From contig CBDICS010000040.1 of assembly GCA_965277415.1 (NCBI GenBank), forward strand, positions 46,738-110,737: DNA of 64,000 bases, written 5' to 3'. Numbering within the stretch: position 1 is the stretch's first letter; each line of letters starts with the position of its first letter. The notes beneath the pieces were generated by a model, which worked only from the letters and a program-made list of their open reading frames with translations, searched no databases and had not been told where the DNA came from. A program made the position numbers and the translations under genes. Below, piece after piece: positions 27,320 to 38,157 of the stretch. The stretch is from JAHDHW01 sp965277415 (GTDB taxonomy: Bacteria; Bacteroidota; Bacteroidia; Chitinophagales; Saprospiraceae).

Positions 27320-30300
27320 ATGTTGCAGATGATTGATACTTTTACTTTTTTTAAAAAGTTTCTATTCAGTACCTTCTTTCTATTTCTATGTGGATCACTG
27401 TTTTCACAAACCAAAATTTCCGGCGTAATAAGTGATGCTTCAACAGGAGAAACCCTTATTGGGGTAATCGTTCAACTAAAAGATGATAGTGGAAGAGGTG
27501 TGGTATCTGATATAGATGGCAATTTTGAGATAGATGTTCCCGGTGAAGGAACAGTGCTTATTTTTAGTTTTTTAGGCTATGAAACACAAGAAGTCGTCGT
27601 CGGTACAAACTCAGCAATTGATGTAGCCCTCCAAAACGATGCTTTGCAATTGGATGAAGTGGTCGTTACTGCACTTGGTATAAACCGACAAAAACGGGAA
27701 ATCGGCTATTCAACGGAATCCTTCGATGGCGAAGATATTTTATTGTCTAATGCTCCAAATTTAGTGAATGCTTTAAGTGGAAAATCTGCGGGAGTACAAG
27801 TGACGACTGCTAATGGGGTAGATGGCGGTACAACGCGTTTTACGATCCGAGGTAATAATAACCTCAATGGCGATAATCAACCGCTTATTGTAGTGGATGG
27901 TATACCTTTGGAAAATGAACCGGGGCTTGAAAATATCGGTAGAGGTGTAGATTGGGGATCTGCCATCAATAACATCAATTCTAATGATATCAAGGAAGTC
28001 AATATCCTAAAAGGACCAACCGCGTCTGCGCTTTATGGATCAAGAGGTGCTAATGGCGTTGTTTTGATTACAACAAAAAAAGGTCGTAAAGCTAAAGGAA
28101 TTGGAATTAACTATAATGTCAGCCATAAAATTATTCAGCCATATTATTACAGAGATGTCCAAAATACCTTTGGTGCAGGTGGCCCAATTAGTTTAGTCGA
28201 GCCAAGGCTTCCTACTAATGATGAAGGTACGTTTATCTATCCAACAGAAACACATGCTAATAATGGCCCTTATGGAAAAGCAACAACAGAGCTTTTTGGC
28301 TTTTATTCAACAGGAGTATCCTGGGGCCCAAGGATGGAAGGCCAACAAGTACTTTGGTGGGATGGTGTCATGAGAAGTTTTGATCCTCAACCGGATAATT
28401 TAAAGCAGTTTTTTAGTAATGGAAATACAACAACGCATAACCTTTCATTCTTTGGTGGTGGCGATTTTGGGACGATGCGTGTTTCTCTTTCCCGAACGGA
28501 TCATAATGCGATTATTCCGAATAGTAATTACGACCAAACTACCGTTAATATTGGATCGCAATTAAATATTTCTTCTAAGGTTAAAGCCGATATTTCTTTT
28601 TCTTATATTAATTATAATCGTCTGAATAGTCCTACACTTGGAGATAATAATGAATCTTCTTTTGGTAAAGGAATTCTCTATAGCTGGCCAAGAAGTTATA
28701 AAGGTTTAGAGCAAGACATAAATATATTACCGGATGGTACTAGAAATGATTATAATGGCCAGTACCCTTTTACTTTCTCTCCACCGCATCTTTGGTGGAA
28801 TACGTATAATAATAATACAGAACTTAGCCGAAATAAATTAATCGGAGGTATTGCATTGTCTTTTGATATTACAAATTGGTTAGTGCTGACAGGAAGAGTA
28901 GGGACAGATTTTACGCTCAATCAATTCGAAACGCGTAATCAACCAATTGACAATTTGGGGATTTTAAATGGTTATTATTCAAATGAATTAGGCAAAGATG
29001 TTGTACTCAATAATGATTTTTTAATTACGGCATATAAAGACAATATTTGGGATTCAAAATTCAGTACGCGTTTCTCTTTCGGAGGAACTCAATGGAGTAG
29101 AAACAGATATGCAGTAGGAGGGCAAAGTGGAAGATGGGTGAATCCTTGGCTTTTTGCTTTCAATAACTTTGAAGATATTTTAAGTGGACCAAGTATAAGA
29201 GAGATTCGTTACCAGAAAAAAATTAATGGGATTTATGGCTTTTTAAATCTAAGCTATGATAAATTTCTTTTCTTAGAGCTTACAGGAAGGAATGATTGGT
29301 CTTCATCGCTTCCGAGTAATAATAATTCCTATTTTTACCCATCTGCTTCATTGAGTTTTATTCCTACGGAAGCCTTTGATTTTGAAATTCCTGGATTAAG
29401 TTTTTGGAAATTGCGAGGAGCATATGCTTTAACTGCCACAGATACAGATCCCTATCAAGTAGACTTTGTATATTCAACAGGTAATTTTGGTGGTAATCAA
29501 ACCGCCGCATTACCAGGTACGATTCCTCCAATTGCATTAAAACCTCAGCGAGCGTATTCCTTTGAAATTGGGACGACAATAGGTTTTTTAAACGATAAGA
29601 TCAATTTCGATTTTACCTATTATTATATTAATTCCTTTGATCAAATTCTAAGGTCGCCCTTGCCATCTTCTTCTGGAGCAAATCAAATTTTAATCAATAC
29701 AGGTGTATTAGAGAATAGAGGATTTGAAGCTATTTTGAATGTAACACTTATTGAAAACCGTGATTTTTTCTGGCAAACAAGTTTGAATGTAAGTCGAAAC
29801 CGCAATTTTGTATCTAGCCTGGGTGATGGAGCTAAATTGCTTGAATTAGCTAATATTTGGGGCTTGAACGGTCCTTCAATTTCAGTACGCGAAGGAGAGG
29901 AATATGGAACAATCGTAGGTTATGATTATGTCTACCATGAAGAAACCGGACAACCTATTTTGAATGAGGACGGAACATTATATAAAATATCTGATACGCG
30001 TGTTCCAATTGGTAATGCATCACCTGATTTTATAGGAGGCTGGAGCATGAGACTAGGCTGGAAAGGCTTAACTTTAAGCACTTTAGTAGATACTAAATGG
30101 GGTGGGGATATTTATGCAGGATCTTATGTAATTGGTTTGCAAACTGGTCAAAGTCCTGAGACACTAAACGAACGGTTAGGGAATGGTTTACCGTTTACAG
30201 ATCCAGATGGGAATGTGAGAAATGTTGGTGTTGTACTTCCTGGTGTTTATGAAGATGGAACAGTCAATCAAGAAGTCGTTCATTATTATTTTAAGCATGT

Positions 30301-30601
30301 TGGAAATACTGGAGGATGGGGAAGATTCCTTTCCAAACCAGGCATTAAAGAAAATACCTGGGTCAAATTAAGAGAAGTTGCTCTAACTTATAGACTTTCA
30401 GATAAATTGAGTAGCAAAACACGTCTTTTTCAAGATTTATCCTTGTCATTAACAGGTAGAGATTTATTTTATATTTACACCACTTTACCGGATAATATTA
30501 ATCCGGAAGGTTCTAATGGTGCAGGAAATGCACAAGGTTTAGAATGGGCAGCTTATCCTGGGGCAAGGAGTTTTACTTTTGGACTGAATGCTACTTTTTA
30601 G
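27320..30601 (+). CDS. SusC/RagA family TonB-linked outer membrane transporter
   Basis: The frame opens at a GTG (27287), but I prefer the ATG at 27320, which gives a 1093-residue protein with a signal peptide ending in LFSQ. A carboxypeptidase-regulatory-like domain covers about 30-105 (ISGVISDASTGETLIGV). The TonB box-like segment is LDEVVVTALG, the plug covers about 125-250 (GVQVTTANG, LKGPTASALYGSRGANGVVLITTKKG), and the rest is a 22-strand barrel ending in TFGLNATF. It imports oligosaccharides or peptides with its SusD partner, encoded 45 bases downstream, using TonB energy. Confidence 0.93.
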   Translation: MLQMIDTFTFFKKFLFSTFFLFLCGSLFSQTKISGVISDASTGETLIGVIVQLKDDSGRGVVSDIDGNFEIDVPGEGTVLIFSFLGYETQEVVVGTNSAIDVALQNDALQLDEVVVTALGINRQKREIGYSTESFDGEDILLSNAPNLVNALSGKSAGVQVTTANGVDGGTTRFTIRGNNNLNGDNQPLIVVDGIPLENEPGLENIGRGVDWGSAINNINSNDIKEVNILKGPTASALYGSRGANGVVLITTKKGRKAKGIGINYNVSHKIIQPYYYRDVQNTFGAGGPISLVEPRLPTNDEGTFIYPTETHANNGPYGKATTELFGFYSTGVSWGPRMEGQQVLWWDGVMRSFDPQPDNLKQFFSNGNTTTHNLSFFGGGDFGTMRVSLSRTDHNAIIPNSNYDQTTVNIGSQLNISSKVKADISFSYINYNRLNSPTLGDNNESSFGKGILYSWPRSYKGLEQDINILPDGTRNDYNGQYPFTFSPPHLWWNTYNNNTELSRNKLIGGIALSFDITNWLVLTGRVGTDFTLNQFETRNQPIDNLGILNGYYSNELGKDVVLNNDFLITAYKDNIWDSKFSTRFSFGGTQWSRNRYAVGGQSGRWVNPWLFAFNNFEDILSGPSIREIRYQKKINGIYGFLNLSYDKFLFLELTGRNDWSSSLPSNNNSYFYPSASLSFIPTEAFDFEIPGLSFWKLRGAYALTATDTDPYQVDFVYSTGNFGGNQTAALPGTIPPIALKPQRAYSFEIGTTIGFLNDKINFDFTYYYINSFDQILRSPLPSSSGANQILINTGVLENRGFEAILNVTLIENRDFFWQTSLNVSRNRNFVSSLGDGAKLLELANIWGLNGPSISVREGEEYGTIVGYDYVYHEETGQPILNEDGTLYKISDTRVPIGNASPDFIGGWSMRLGWKGLTLSTLVDTKWGGDIYAGSYVIGLQTGQSPETLNERLGNGLPFTDPDGNVRNVGVVLPGVYEDGTVNQEVVHYYFKHVGNTGGWGRFLSKPGIKENTWVKLREVALTYRLSDKLSSKTRLFQDLSLSLTGRDLFYIYTTLPDNINPEGSNGAGNAQGLEWAAYPGARSFTFGLNATF

Positions 30602-30646
30602 GAGTAAGGCATGAGGTAATAATTCTAGATATTTTAATTAAATAGA

Positions 30647-32245
30647 ATGAAACGATTAATGAATAATAAACTACTTCCAATATTATTTTTGTTATTATTC
30701 CTTTCAAATTCTTGTTCAAAAGACTTTGAAGAGATTAATGAAAATCCTTTTTCACCAACACAAACGGATATAGGCCCTTTATTCAATACCGTAATTGAAT
30801 CCTTACGATTAGGTTGGAATGAACAGTTTTACCTCCATAATGAAACCTTGTATGGCCTTACTCAATTAGCAGCTAGAACGGCTGTAGGATTTGATAATAT
30901 CACGATTGGAACAGAAGAGGCTTGGGGCAATTATTATAGAGCACTATCACATATCCGGGAAATTGACAGCCGACTTGATGAGATGGAAATAGAAGCAGAG
31001 GCACTGAATAATGTAAGAGCGCAACTAAAAACAATTCTAGCGTATAAAACTTTCCGCTTAACAGATTTATTTGGCGATATACCGTTTTCTGATGCCGGAC
31101 GTGGATTTGAAGACCTTGATTTTGTTAGACCCAAGTTTGATACTCAAGAAGAGATATACAAATTTTTATTAGATGAATTACAATGGGTGGAGGACAACAT
31201 AAATACCTTCCCCAATCCTGAAACTGCAGCTGGAATAGCTTATCTTTCTTTTGGAGCGTTTGATAATCTTTTTGAAGGAGATATGCAGATGTGGAGGAAG
31301 TTTGCCAATTCTTTACGACTTCGCCATGCTTTGAGAATGGTAGAAAAAGACCTTGCTTTTGCAACACCTATTTTAAAAGATATAATAGAAAATAATTTAC
31401 CGACTATCGATCAAGGGGAGGATGTCGGTATGTGGCCAGGAAGGCAGGGGTGGTTGAATCAAGGGGTTAATTGGACGTTTAGAGAGCATAATAAAATCCG
31501 AATGGGCAGTAATATTTGGAACTTAGTTTCAGAAAATGATAATATAGATGGAAGTGGTATTTTTGATCCGCGTGCTAGAATATTTTTTGAAACAAATAAT
31601 GCAGAGGAATGGGTGCCTTTTTCGCAAGTACCTGAACCTGGTGTTGAACCCTCTGGAGGCATTCCGTATGGGATGCAAAGAGATGCTAACTATCCAATAA
31701 AGGGCGCTGCCAATATTTATTCGCCTGTTAATTATTATCTAATTCGAGATGAGAACTTTATCCCAGAGTTAATACTGACTGCTGCGGAAGTAGGATTTAT
31801 AAAGGCAGAAGTTTATCTGAGAGGACTTGGCGTAGATGCTAATACTAGCCAAGCTGAAGCAGAATATACAACGGCTATCGTTTCTTCGATTAAGTTTTGG
31901 CAAAGCATGGTTACAGGTTCTTCTATTTGGACTAATGCACCAACAATCCTTTCAGAAGGAGAAATATTTGCTGTGGCTAATCACCCAAGACTTAGCATTT
32001 TTAATACAGATGATAAACTCGAACTAATCTATGCTCAACGTTGGATAGATCAATTTAGACAACCATGGGAAGCATTTGCGCTTTGGCGTAGGACAGATTT
32101 GACCCCTCGTATTGGAGCTTCTCCGGAATATTATCGTTTTGCTTATCCGCCTTCAGAAGTACAAAATAATCCGGATAATTGGTCGGATCAATTGAGTAAG
32201 ATGGGAGAAGATGCTCCTACTGTTAAAGTATGGTGGATGAATTAA
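30647..32245 (+). CDS. SusD/RagB family nutrient-binding lipoprotein
   Basis: 532 residues with a lipobox (LFLSNSCSKD, Cys23). It matches the SusD-like group whose mature part opens FEEINENPFSPT and continues with helical TPR-like pairs (about 60-200). The C-terminal APxxLYPIP-like region is replaced by FAYPPSEVQNNPDNW. It caps the SusC barrel on the cell surface and binds the ligand. It directly follows the SusC gene; together they are the transport core of this locus. The ligand is not predictable from sequence. Confidence 0.92.
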   Translation: MKRLMNNKLLPILFLLLFLSNSCSKDFEEINENPFSPTQTDIGPLFNTVIESLRLGWNEQFYLHNETLYGLTQLAARTAVGFDNITIGTEEAWGNYYRALSHIREIDSRLDEMEIEAEALNNVRAQLKTILAYKTFRLTDLFGDIPFSDAGRGFEDLDFVRPKFDTQEEIYKFLLDELQWVEDNINTFPNPETAAGIAYLSFGAFDNLFEGDMQMWRKFANSLRLRHALRMVEKDLAFATPILKDIIENNLPTIDQGEDVGMWPGRQGWLNQGVNWTFREHNKIRMGSNIWNLVSENDNIDGSGIFDPRARIFFETNNAEEWVPFSQVPEPGVEPSGGIPYGMQRDANYPIKGAANIYSPVNYYLIRDENFIPELILTAAEVGFIKAEVYLRGLGVDANTSQAEAEYTTAIVSSIKFWQSMVTGSSIWTNAPTILSEGEIFAVANHPRLSIFNTDDKLELIYAQRWIDQFRQPWEAFALWRRTDLTPRIGASPEYYRFAYPPSEVQNNPDNWSDQLSKMGEDAPTVKVWWMN

Positions 32246-32385
32246 ATTTACCTTGTATCCTTAGTAAGAAAATACTAAAGACGTTTTGCAAACCAGCTAA
32301 TAATTTATATTAGGCAACAATTATTTTTGAACAACTTCATAACCAAAATATTATTAAAAGAAATCATAACCAATAAATCTGCATT

Positions 32386-34896
32386 ATGAAAAAAATGATA
32401 CCCAGCTTTTTTACGCTTTTGATGACTATCTTCTTTTTTAGTCTACAGGCTCAATCTAACCAATATCTTCACTTCGATCGAGTAGATGATTATGTGGAAG
32501 TACCAAATGGTTCTGGATATATCGCAAACTCTACAGGCATTACAATGGCCGGTTGGTTCTATACGGATCAATTAGCTTATGGCCAAGGCATGATGAGTAT
32601 CAGAGGCGGCGGTACAGGTACAGGCGAGATGTATGTTATTCAATTAAATAATGGTTTAATCGAATGTCGACTAATTACGACTGATGGATTTCATGAGGTA
32701 ATTGCTCCTAATTTTAGTATCGTTCCTGAAACCTGGCAGCACCTTGCCTGGGTTTATGATGGAAGTTCTGTGACGATGTATATTGATGGTGTTCCTATCG
32801 GGAGTACACCTGCATCAGGAACGATTACAGCAACGGATAAGCCCTATACTTTTGGCAAATGTTTATTAGGTGGGTTTAACTTTGTAGCAGGAGGTAGACA
32901 AGATGAAGTTAGTCTTTGGAGTAAAGGTTTGACACAAACAGAAATCCAAGACATGATGGATAATGAATTGACAGGAAATGAACCTGGATTAGAACTTTAT
33001 TATAAATTTAATCAAGGGGTACCGAATGAAGATAATACCTCGATTTCAAAATTAGAAAGTGAAACTGGAGAGGATAGATTTGGTAATTTATTAAACTTCG
33101 CTTTGACGGGAGAAGATTCAAATTTTGGAGGTGAACTAGACAATTCTTTTCAAGCGATAACCTTTCCTCAAATACCTAATAAATTAATTACTGATCCTGA
33201 TTTTCAGTTGGGGGCTTCTGCAAGTTCTTCTTTACCGGTCAGCTATGAAATAGTTTCCGGACCAGCAACATTAAGTGGGAACACTGTCTCTCTGACTGGT
33301 ACTCAAGGAGAAGTTATGATAAAAGCGAGTCAAGGTGGTGACGGCACTTACGATCCAGCTGAGGACTTAATTAATACTTTTCAGGTTTTAGATCCTAGTT
33401 TGATTGTGCCTACTATTGATGCCCGAAGCCCATTGGCAGGTGATGTTTATGTCCCTGAATTAAAACCCATTCAATTAGCAGCTATTGCTACGATTGATTA
33501 TCCAGATTTGTTTTCGGTAACGAATTTAGAATTTGAAGTAGATGGAAATGTAATTGAAGCTAAAAACTGGAATAATGAACACTATACTGCATGGTGGACA
33601 CCACCAGCATATGGATCTTATAATTTGAAAATTATTTCAACTAATAATTTTGGTGCAAACGAAACAGAAACAGTAGCAATCAATGTCGTAGACCAAACTT
33701 CAAATATTTCAGTTACTGCGGTTGATCAAGTATGGGCAGATGTTAATAATGGAGTAGTGGAGGTAGAAGCAGAATTACCTAGTTATTTAGGAGCATTTGA
33801 TAATATTGCAGGTTCTTTGACGATAGAATGTCCTCCTGGTGGTTGTGATCCTTGGGATCGAGTTTCTGGCCTGGAAGTAAAAGGACATAATGGAGAATGG
33901 ATTGAAATCATTCGCTATATAACACCTTATGGGGTAGCATGTGGTAGTACAATTGATTTGACAGACTTCATGTCTGCGCTTCAAGGCAAGATTACCTTTA
34001 GAGTAAACTTAGGAACTTTAGGTAATGGATTTCTATATACATTGGATTTAGATTATTCTGAAGGAATTCCGGACCATCCATATAGTGTGATTTCTGAAGT
34101 ATGGAGATCGACGTATAATTTTGGAAACATGGATGACCTTCAACCTGTACCTAATGTTGATTTTGAATTTCCTGCAAATACTGAAGCTGCAACATTGAAA
34201 TTAGTTTCATCAGGTCATGGTTGGGGAGAGAATAATACGGCTAATGCAGCAGAGTTTCATGAAGATACGCACCATATTTGGATTGATGGTGTTCAGACTT
34301 TCGAACAACACAACTGGCTGGAATGTAATCCTAATCCAGATGGTTGTAGTCCTCAAAATGGAACTTGGTTTCACGATCGTGCAGGATGGTGTCCGGGAGC
34401 TATTGCACCCTGGTTTGATTATGATATGAGCTCATTTATTAGTGAGGGCACTGTTGGAATGGAATATATCTTTGATGAGGATTATGTTGATTTTTGTAAT
34501 GCTGCAAATCCAGATTGTATAAATGGAATTACTTGTAATAATTGTAATGATGGTTTTAATCCTCATTTAATAGTTGCATCTTATTTAATCACTACTGGAG
34601 ATATGCCAATTGATGGTGGAGGTGTAACAGACATTGATGATTTGCTTGACCAAAATTTGGCCTTTGAGGTTTATCCAAACCCTACATCAGGTGAATTAAA
34701 TGTTGAAATGAACGAGATAGTGAGCGAAATGGATATCAGAGTATTTAATAGCTTAGGCCAAATTGCCAAATACTTTAATAGAGATTTTGCAACAAATAAA
34801 ACTAGAATTGATATCTCTGATTTGCCTAGTGGGATTTATACGATTGAAGTCATGACGGAAGTTGGAACAGGAGTACAAAGGGTGATATTGGAGTAA
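32386..34896 (+). CDS. Secreted LamG + PNGase F-like protein, T9SS type A
   Basis: 836 residues: signal peptide (1-22), LamG/concanavalin-like domain (about 25-205), a linker with Ig-like strands, a PNGase F N- and C-domain pair (about 440-725) and a type A T9SS signal (about 755-836, VYPNPTSGEL). PNGase F landmarks are CDPWDR (Asp491 matches catalytic Asp60), EWIEIIRYITPYG, NAAEFHEDTHH (Glu623 matches Glu206) and DRAGWCPG. The position of PNGase F Glu118 appears to be Asn541 by my alignment. PNGase F removes N-glycans from Asn of glycoproteins; activity here is plausible but the substituted residue leaves it open. It follows SusC/SusD and precedes a sensor kinase, as in a glycan utilisation locus. 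Confidence 0.85.
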   Translation: MKKMIPSFFTLLMTIFFFSLQAQSNQYLHFDRVDDYVEVPNGSGYIANSTGITMAGWFYTDQLAYGQGMMSIRGGGTGTGEMYVIQLNNGLIECRLITTDGFHEVIAPNFSIVPETWQHLAWVYDGSSVTMYIDGVPIGSTPASGTITATDKPYTFGKCLLGGFNFVAGGRQDEVSLWSKGLTQTEIQDMMDNELTGNEPGLELYYKFNQGVPNEDNTSISKLESETGEDRFGNLLNFALTGEDSNFGGELDNSFQAITFPQIPNKLITDPDFQLGASASSSLPVSYEIVSGPATLSGNTVSLTGTQGEVMIKASQGGDGTYDPAEDLINTFQVLDPSLIVPTIDARSPLAGDVYVPELKPIQLAAIATIDYPDLFSVTNLEFEVDGNVIEAKNWNNEHYTAWWTPPAYGSYNLKIISTNNFGANETETVAINVVDQTSNISVTAVDQVWADVNNGVVEVEAELPSYLGAFDNIAGSLTIECPPGGCDPWDRVSGLEVKGHNGEWIEIIRYITPYGVACGSTIDLTDFMSALQGKITFRVNLGTLGNGFLYTLDLDYSEGIPDHPYSVISEVWRSTYNFGNMDDLQPVPNVDFEFPANTEAATLKLVSSGHGWGENNTANAAEFHEDTHHIWIDGVQTFEQHNWLECNPNPDGCSPQNGTWFHDRAGWCPGAIAPWFDYDMSSFISEGTVGMEYIFDEDYVDFCNAANPDCINGITCNNCNDGFNPHLIVASYLITTGDMPIDGGGVTDIDDLLDQNLAFEVYPNPTSGELNVEMNEIVSEMDIRVFNSLGQIAKYFNRDFATNKTRIDISDLPSGIYTIEVMTEVGTGVQRVILE

Positions 34897-34918
34897 AATC
34901 ACTCTAGAATCTAGCTAG

Positions 34919-34968
34919 ATTTGTCAATTGTCATTGGGATGAAAATTTCCTGGTGACAATTGGCAAAT
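34919..34968. terminator. Inverted repeat between the PNGase F-like gene and the kinase gene
   Basis: ATTTGTCAATTGTCA (34919-34933) and TGACAATTGGCAAAT (34954-34968) pair at 14 of 15 positions around a 20-base loop. There is no T tract directly after it. It could be a terminator, an attenuator or a protein site. It argues against the GTG start at 34953 for the kinase. Confidence 0.5.
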
Positions 34969-35000
34969 TACAGATTCTAGCTATTTTTGAACAAATCAAA

Positions 35001-38000
35001 ATGAATTTTCAATTCTTTATATGCCTATCTTTTTTCACTTTTATTCTTCTTACGGATAAACTATCTGCTCAAAATTATACCCTTTCCAATTGGACTGTAG
35101 AAGACGGTCTTTCTAGTAATAAAATTCAAGATATAACTCAGGATGCGGAAGGGTTTATGTGGATTGCAACTGAGCATGGATTAAATAAATTTGATGGCTA
35201 TGAATTTACAAGGTATCGCTATCGAATAGGTGATAATAATTCTATTGGTGCTAATTATACAAATCAAATTTGCCAGGATAATAAAGGTAATATCTGGATT
35301 AGCCTGGGCGTTGGCATACTCTCTAAATATAATAAATTATCACAATCCTTTATCAACTATTCCTTTCCTGAAGTCAATACCTATATTTCAGATATACAAT
35401 TTATTTCTAAACTTGGCTTATATATAACAACGAATAGAGGGCTCTTTAAAATAAAGGAAAATTTTGATACACTTCAGTTGATGCCATTTCAGATAGCAGA
35501 TGAAGATTTTATTGGGCATTTAATTTTCCTTAGAAAGGATCAACATTTTTATACCAATTCCAATAGAGGTTTAAAACTATACGACCCATTCACTGATGGT
35601 ATAAGGGATGTCTATTTTGTATACGAAAAGGATACAGTTGAGTTTAATGCTCCAATATCTCAATTGTATGAAGGTTCTGATAAGAATTTTTGGATAATGA
35701 CAGAGGGTGGATCTATTTGTCAATCTAAAGATGGCATATATTTTTCAAAGACGGAACCGAGAATGGAACGAAGTTCTATCTACCCAATTGGAACAAATTT
35801 TATTCATGAAGAATCGGATGAACTTTATTTTTCCTCTTTTAAAAAATCAAAATTATTTCATTTTGAAAAAGAAAAACAATTCTGGAATCAGATCCCAGAT
35901 GGTTTAGCTTCAGTGGCTTTTACTTTTTATGATCAGGAAAATAAACACTGGGCATTTACAAAGAGAAATGAGTTATTTAAAAAAGAAGGCTTAATATGGA
36001 AAAAGATTATTTCCTTGAAGGATAAATTAAAATACTGGGAAATTAAAGAAGTCTATGTTGATAATAAAAATGGAATTTGGTTGGCTAGTAAAGGTCATGG
36101 CCTTTGGCGAATCTATAATAGAAAATGGCCAATCAATATCCTCCAAGAAAAAGATGCCCAGGAGCCATTTGATTTTCAAGTCAAGGCATTGAATATAGAT
36201 CAGAAGGAAAACCTATGGGTGGGTGCTTTCAATAATCTTTATCAATATGATCTTAATAAAGAAACCTTAAAGCCCTGGCGGTCAAATTTAAATGAGAATC
36301 CTTTTGCTGGGCTTAATATCAATGATATTGAAATAGATGAAGACAAAATTTGGACAGCTACAAATCACGGATTAATAATTGTTGATCAGCTAAGGAAAAC
36401 TAATAAAAGTATTAAAACGGTCAAAATTAATAATGAGGAAATCGCTCTAAACTATGTGAGATGTGTTACAATAGATGATTCAGAAAATATTTGGATAGGA
36501 ACGAATAAGGGATTATTTATTTATAGAAAGGATAAGGAAACGTTTTATCATTATCCATCTTCGGGCGAACAAAATGCAATTAAAAACAGCAACATTCAAA
36601 GTATATGTCAAATAGATTCAAATAAATACCTGGTAGCCTATATCAAAGAGGGCGTAGATTTGTTGACATTGCAAACAACAGATTTTTCTATCTTTTGTGA
36701 AAAAATTAATTTTCAAGGAAATGGTAAAGAGCAATTTGATTTGATGACTGCTAATACTTTTTACCAAACAGAGCAGGATATATGGCTTGGAACTTTTAGT
36801 AAGGGACTCTTAAAACTAGATGTTGAAAATAAACTTATGCATCCATTGAGCAAAGATTTTCCGATCATTCCAAATGTTCAAGGAATACAAAAAGGAGTAG
36901 ATGGTAATCTATGGGTTAGCTCTATAGATGGAATTAGAAGTATTAATCTTAAAGACCAGACGTATTATAGATTTACTAAATCTTCAGGTTTATCCAGCAA
37001 TAATTTCAACCTGAAATCAGCTGTTCAGGATTCCAGAGGAAACTTGTATTTTGGTAGCTCGAAAGGGGTCAATAAGATCCAGGGATTCAAATGGGAGATT
37101 CAAGAAAAGATAGCGACGCCAATATTGACAGAGTTTAAAAAATACGATAAGCAAGTTATTTTCGATAAGCCATTAGAATCTATTGAAAAGATTGAATTGC
37201 ATCATACAGATGATTATATTTCCTTCGATTTTGTATCACCAACATTTGATAATCCCAAAGGTGTCCAATATGCCTATCAATTGGAAGGCTTTGAAAAGAA
37301 CTGGAAATATTGCAAAGATCAACGTTCGGCGACCTATACAAACCTCGCCCCAGGTGAATACTTATTTAAAGTAAAAGCCGGAAACAAAGGCGGGTTTTTG
37401 AATTCTAAAATTAAAAGAATCGCTCTTATTGTGAATCCACCATTTTGGCAAACAATCTGGTTTAAAATTTTTATAATAGGACTGGGCTTTTTTATTTTTT
37501 ACCTGATTTTTAAAATTCAAAAAAACATTCAACAAAACAGGTTACAGATTGCTGCCGATATTCGAAAAAAAGCAGCTGATGACTTTCATGATGAACTGGG
37601 ACACCGCTTAACGAAAAATGCACTCTTTGTTGAGTCACTAATGCTACAAAAAGATAGTTTCCCAAAGTCTTCGGCTACACTTCTTCAAAAGATTAAAGAC
37701 AATTCCAATGAGCTTTATTATTCTACAAAAGACTTTATTTGGGCTATGAATCCATCTAAAGATTCTGCATTGGATTTATTTGTTTTATTACGGGATTTTG
37801 GAGATGAATTATTTGAAGATACATCCATTCAGTTTTCAGTGGAAGGAATAAAAGAAACACAAAAGGACTTTCTTTTAGACATGGACTTAAAGCGTCAAAT
37901 AGTCATGATTTTTAAAGAAGCGATGAATAATGTATTGAAACATTCGGACTGTTCAAATGTTGTACTAAAAGTTCAAAAAGAAGAGAAAGGCTTGAAAATA

Positions 38001-38153
38001 GCTTTGTCTGATAATGGAAAAGGGTTTACCCCAAAATATAAGGAATTTGCATATGGCCTTGGATCTATGCTTAATCGTTCTAAGAAAATTGGAGCGCACT
38101 TAGAAATTAATTCAAAAGAAGGTGAAGGCACTGAAATATTGTTTGTTTTGTAG
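35001..38153 (+). CDS. Propeller-sensor histidine kinase (reg_prop, Y_Y_Y, HisKA_3)
   Basis: I place the start at the ATG at 35001 (1050 residues), which opens a signal peptide ending KLSAQ; the longer GTG frame runs through a hairpin. A periplasmic two-bladed propeller sensor with many NIWIGT-like strands spans about 25-720, then a Y_Y_Y domain (about 735-800), one membrane helix (about 817-838), a HisKA_3 dimerisation domain with phospho-His863 in DFHDELGHRL, and an HATPase (NNVLKHS, DNGKGF, GLGSMLNRS). Such proteins bind glycan fragments in the periplasm and control SusCD loci. Unlike hybrid HTCS proteins it has no built-in receiver or AraC output; the regulator is the next gene, 35 bases on. 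Confidence 0.93.
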   Translation: MNFQFFICLSFFTFILLTDKLSAQNYTLSNWTVEDGLSSNKIQDITQDAEGFMWIATEHGLNKFDGYEFTRYRYRIGDNNSIGANYTNQICQDNKGNIWISLGVGILSKYNKLSQSFINYSFPEVNTYISDIQFISKLGLYITTNRGLFKIKENFDTLQLMPFQIADEDFIGHLIFLRKDQHFYTNSNRGLKLYDPFTDGIRDVYFVYEKDTVEFNAPISQLYEGSDKNFWIMTEGGSICQSKDGIYFSKTEPRMERSSIYPIGTNFIHEESDELYFSSFKKSKLFHFEKEKQFWNQIPDGLASVAFTFYDQENKHWAFTKRNELFKKEGLIWKKIISLKDKLKYWEIKEVYVDNKNGIWLASKGHGLWRIYNRKWPINILQEKDAQEPFDFQVKALNIDQKENLWVGAFNNLYQYDLNKETLKPWRSNLNENPFAGLNINDIEIDEDKIWTATNHGLIIVDQLRKTNKSIKTVKINNEEIALNYVRCVTIDDSENIWIGTNKGLFIYRKDKETFYHYPSSGEQNAIKNSNIQSICQIDSNKYLVAYIKEGVDLLTLQTTDFSIFCEKINFQGNGKEQFDLMTANTFYQTEQDIWLGTFSKGLLKLDVENKLMHPLSKDFPIIPNVQGIQKGVDGNLWVSSIDGIRSINLKDQTYYRFTKSSGLSSNNFNLKSAVQDSRGNLYFGSSKGVNKIQGFKWEIQEKIATPILTEFKKYDKQVIFDKPLESIEKIELHHTDDYISFDFVSPTFDNPKGVQYAYQLEGFEKNWKYCKDQRSATYTNLAPGEYLFKVKAGNKGGFLNSKIKRIALIVNPPFWQTIWFKIFIIGLGFFIFYLIFKIQKNIQQNRLQIAADIRKKAADDFHDELGHRLTKNALFVESLMLQKDSFPKSSATLLQKIKDNSNELYYSTKDFIWAMNPSKDSALDLFVLLRDFGDELFEDTSIQFSVEGIKETQKDFLLDMDLKRQIVMIFKEAMNNVLKHSDCSNVVLKVQKEEKGLKIALSDNGKGFTPKYKEFAYGLGSMLNRSKKIGAHLEINSKEGEGTEILFVL

Positions 38154-38157
38154 AGTT

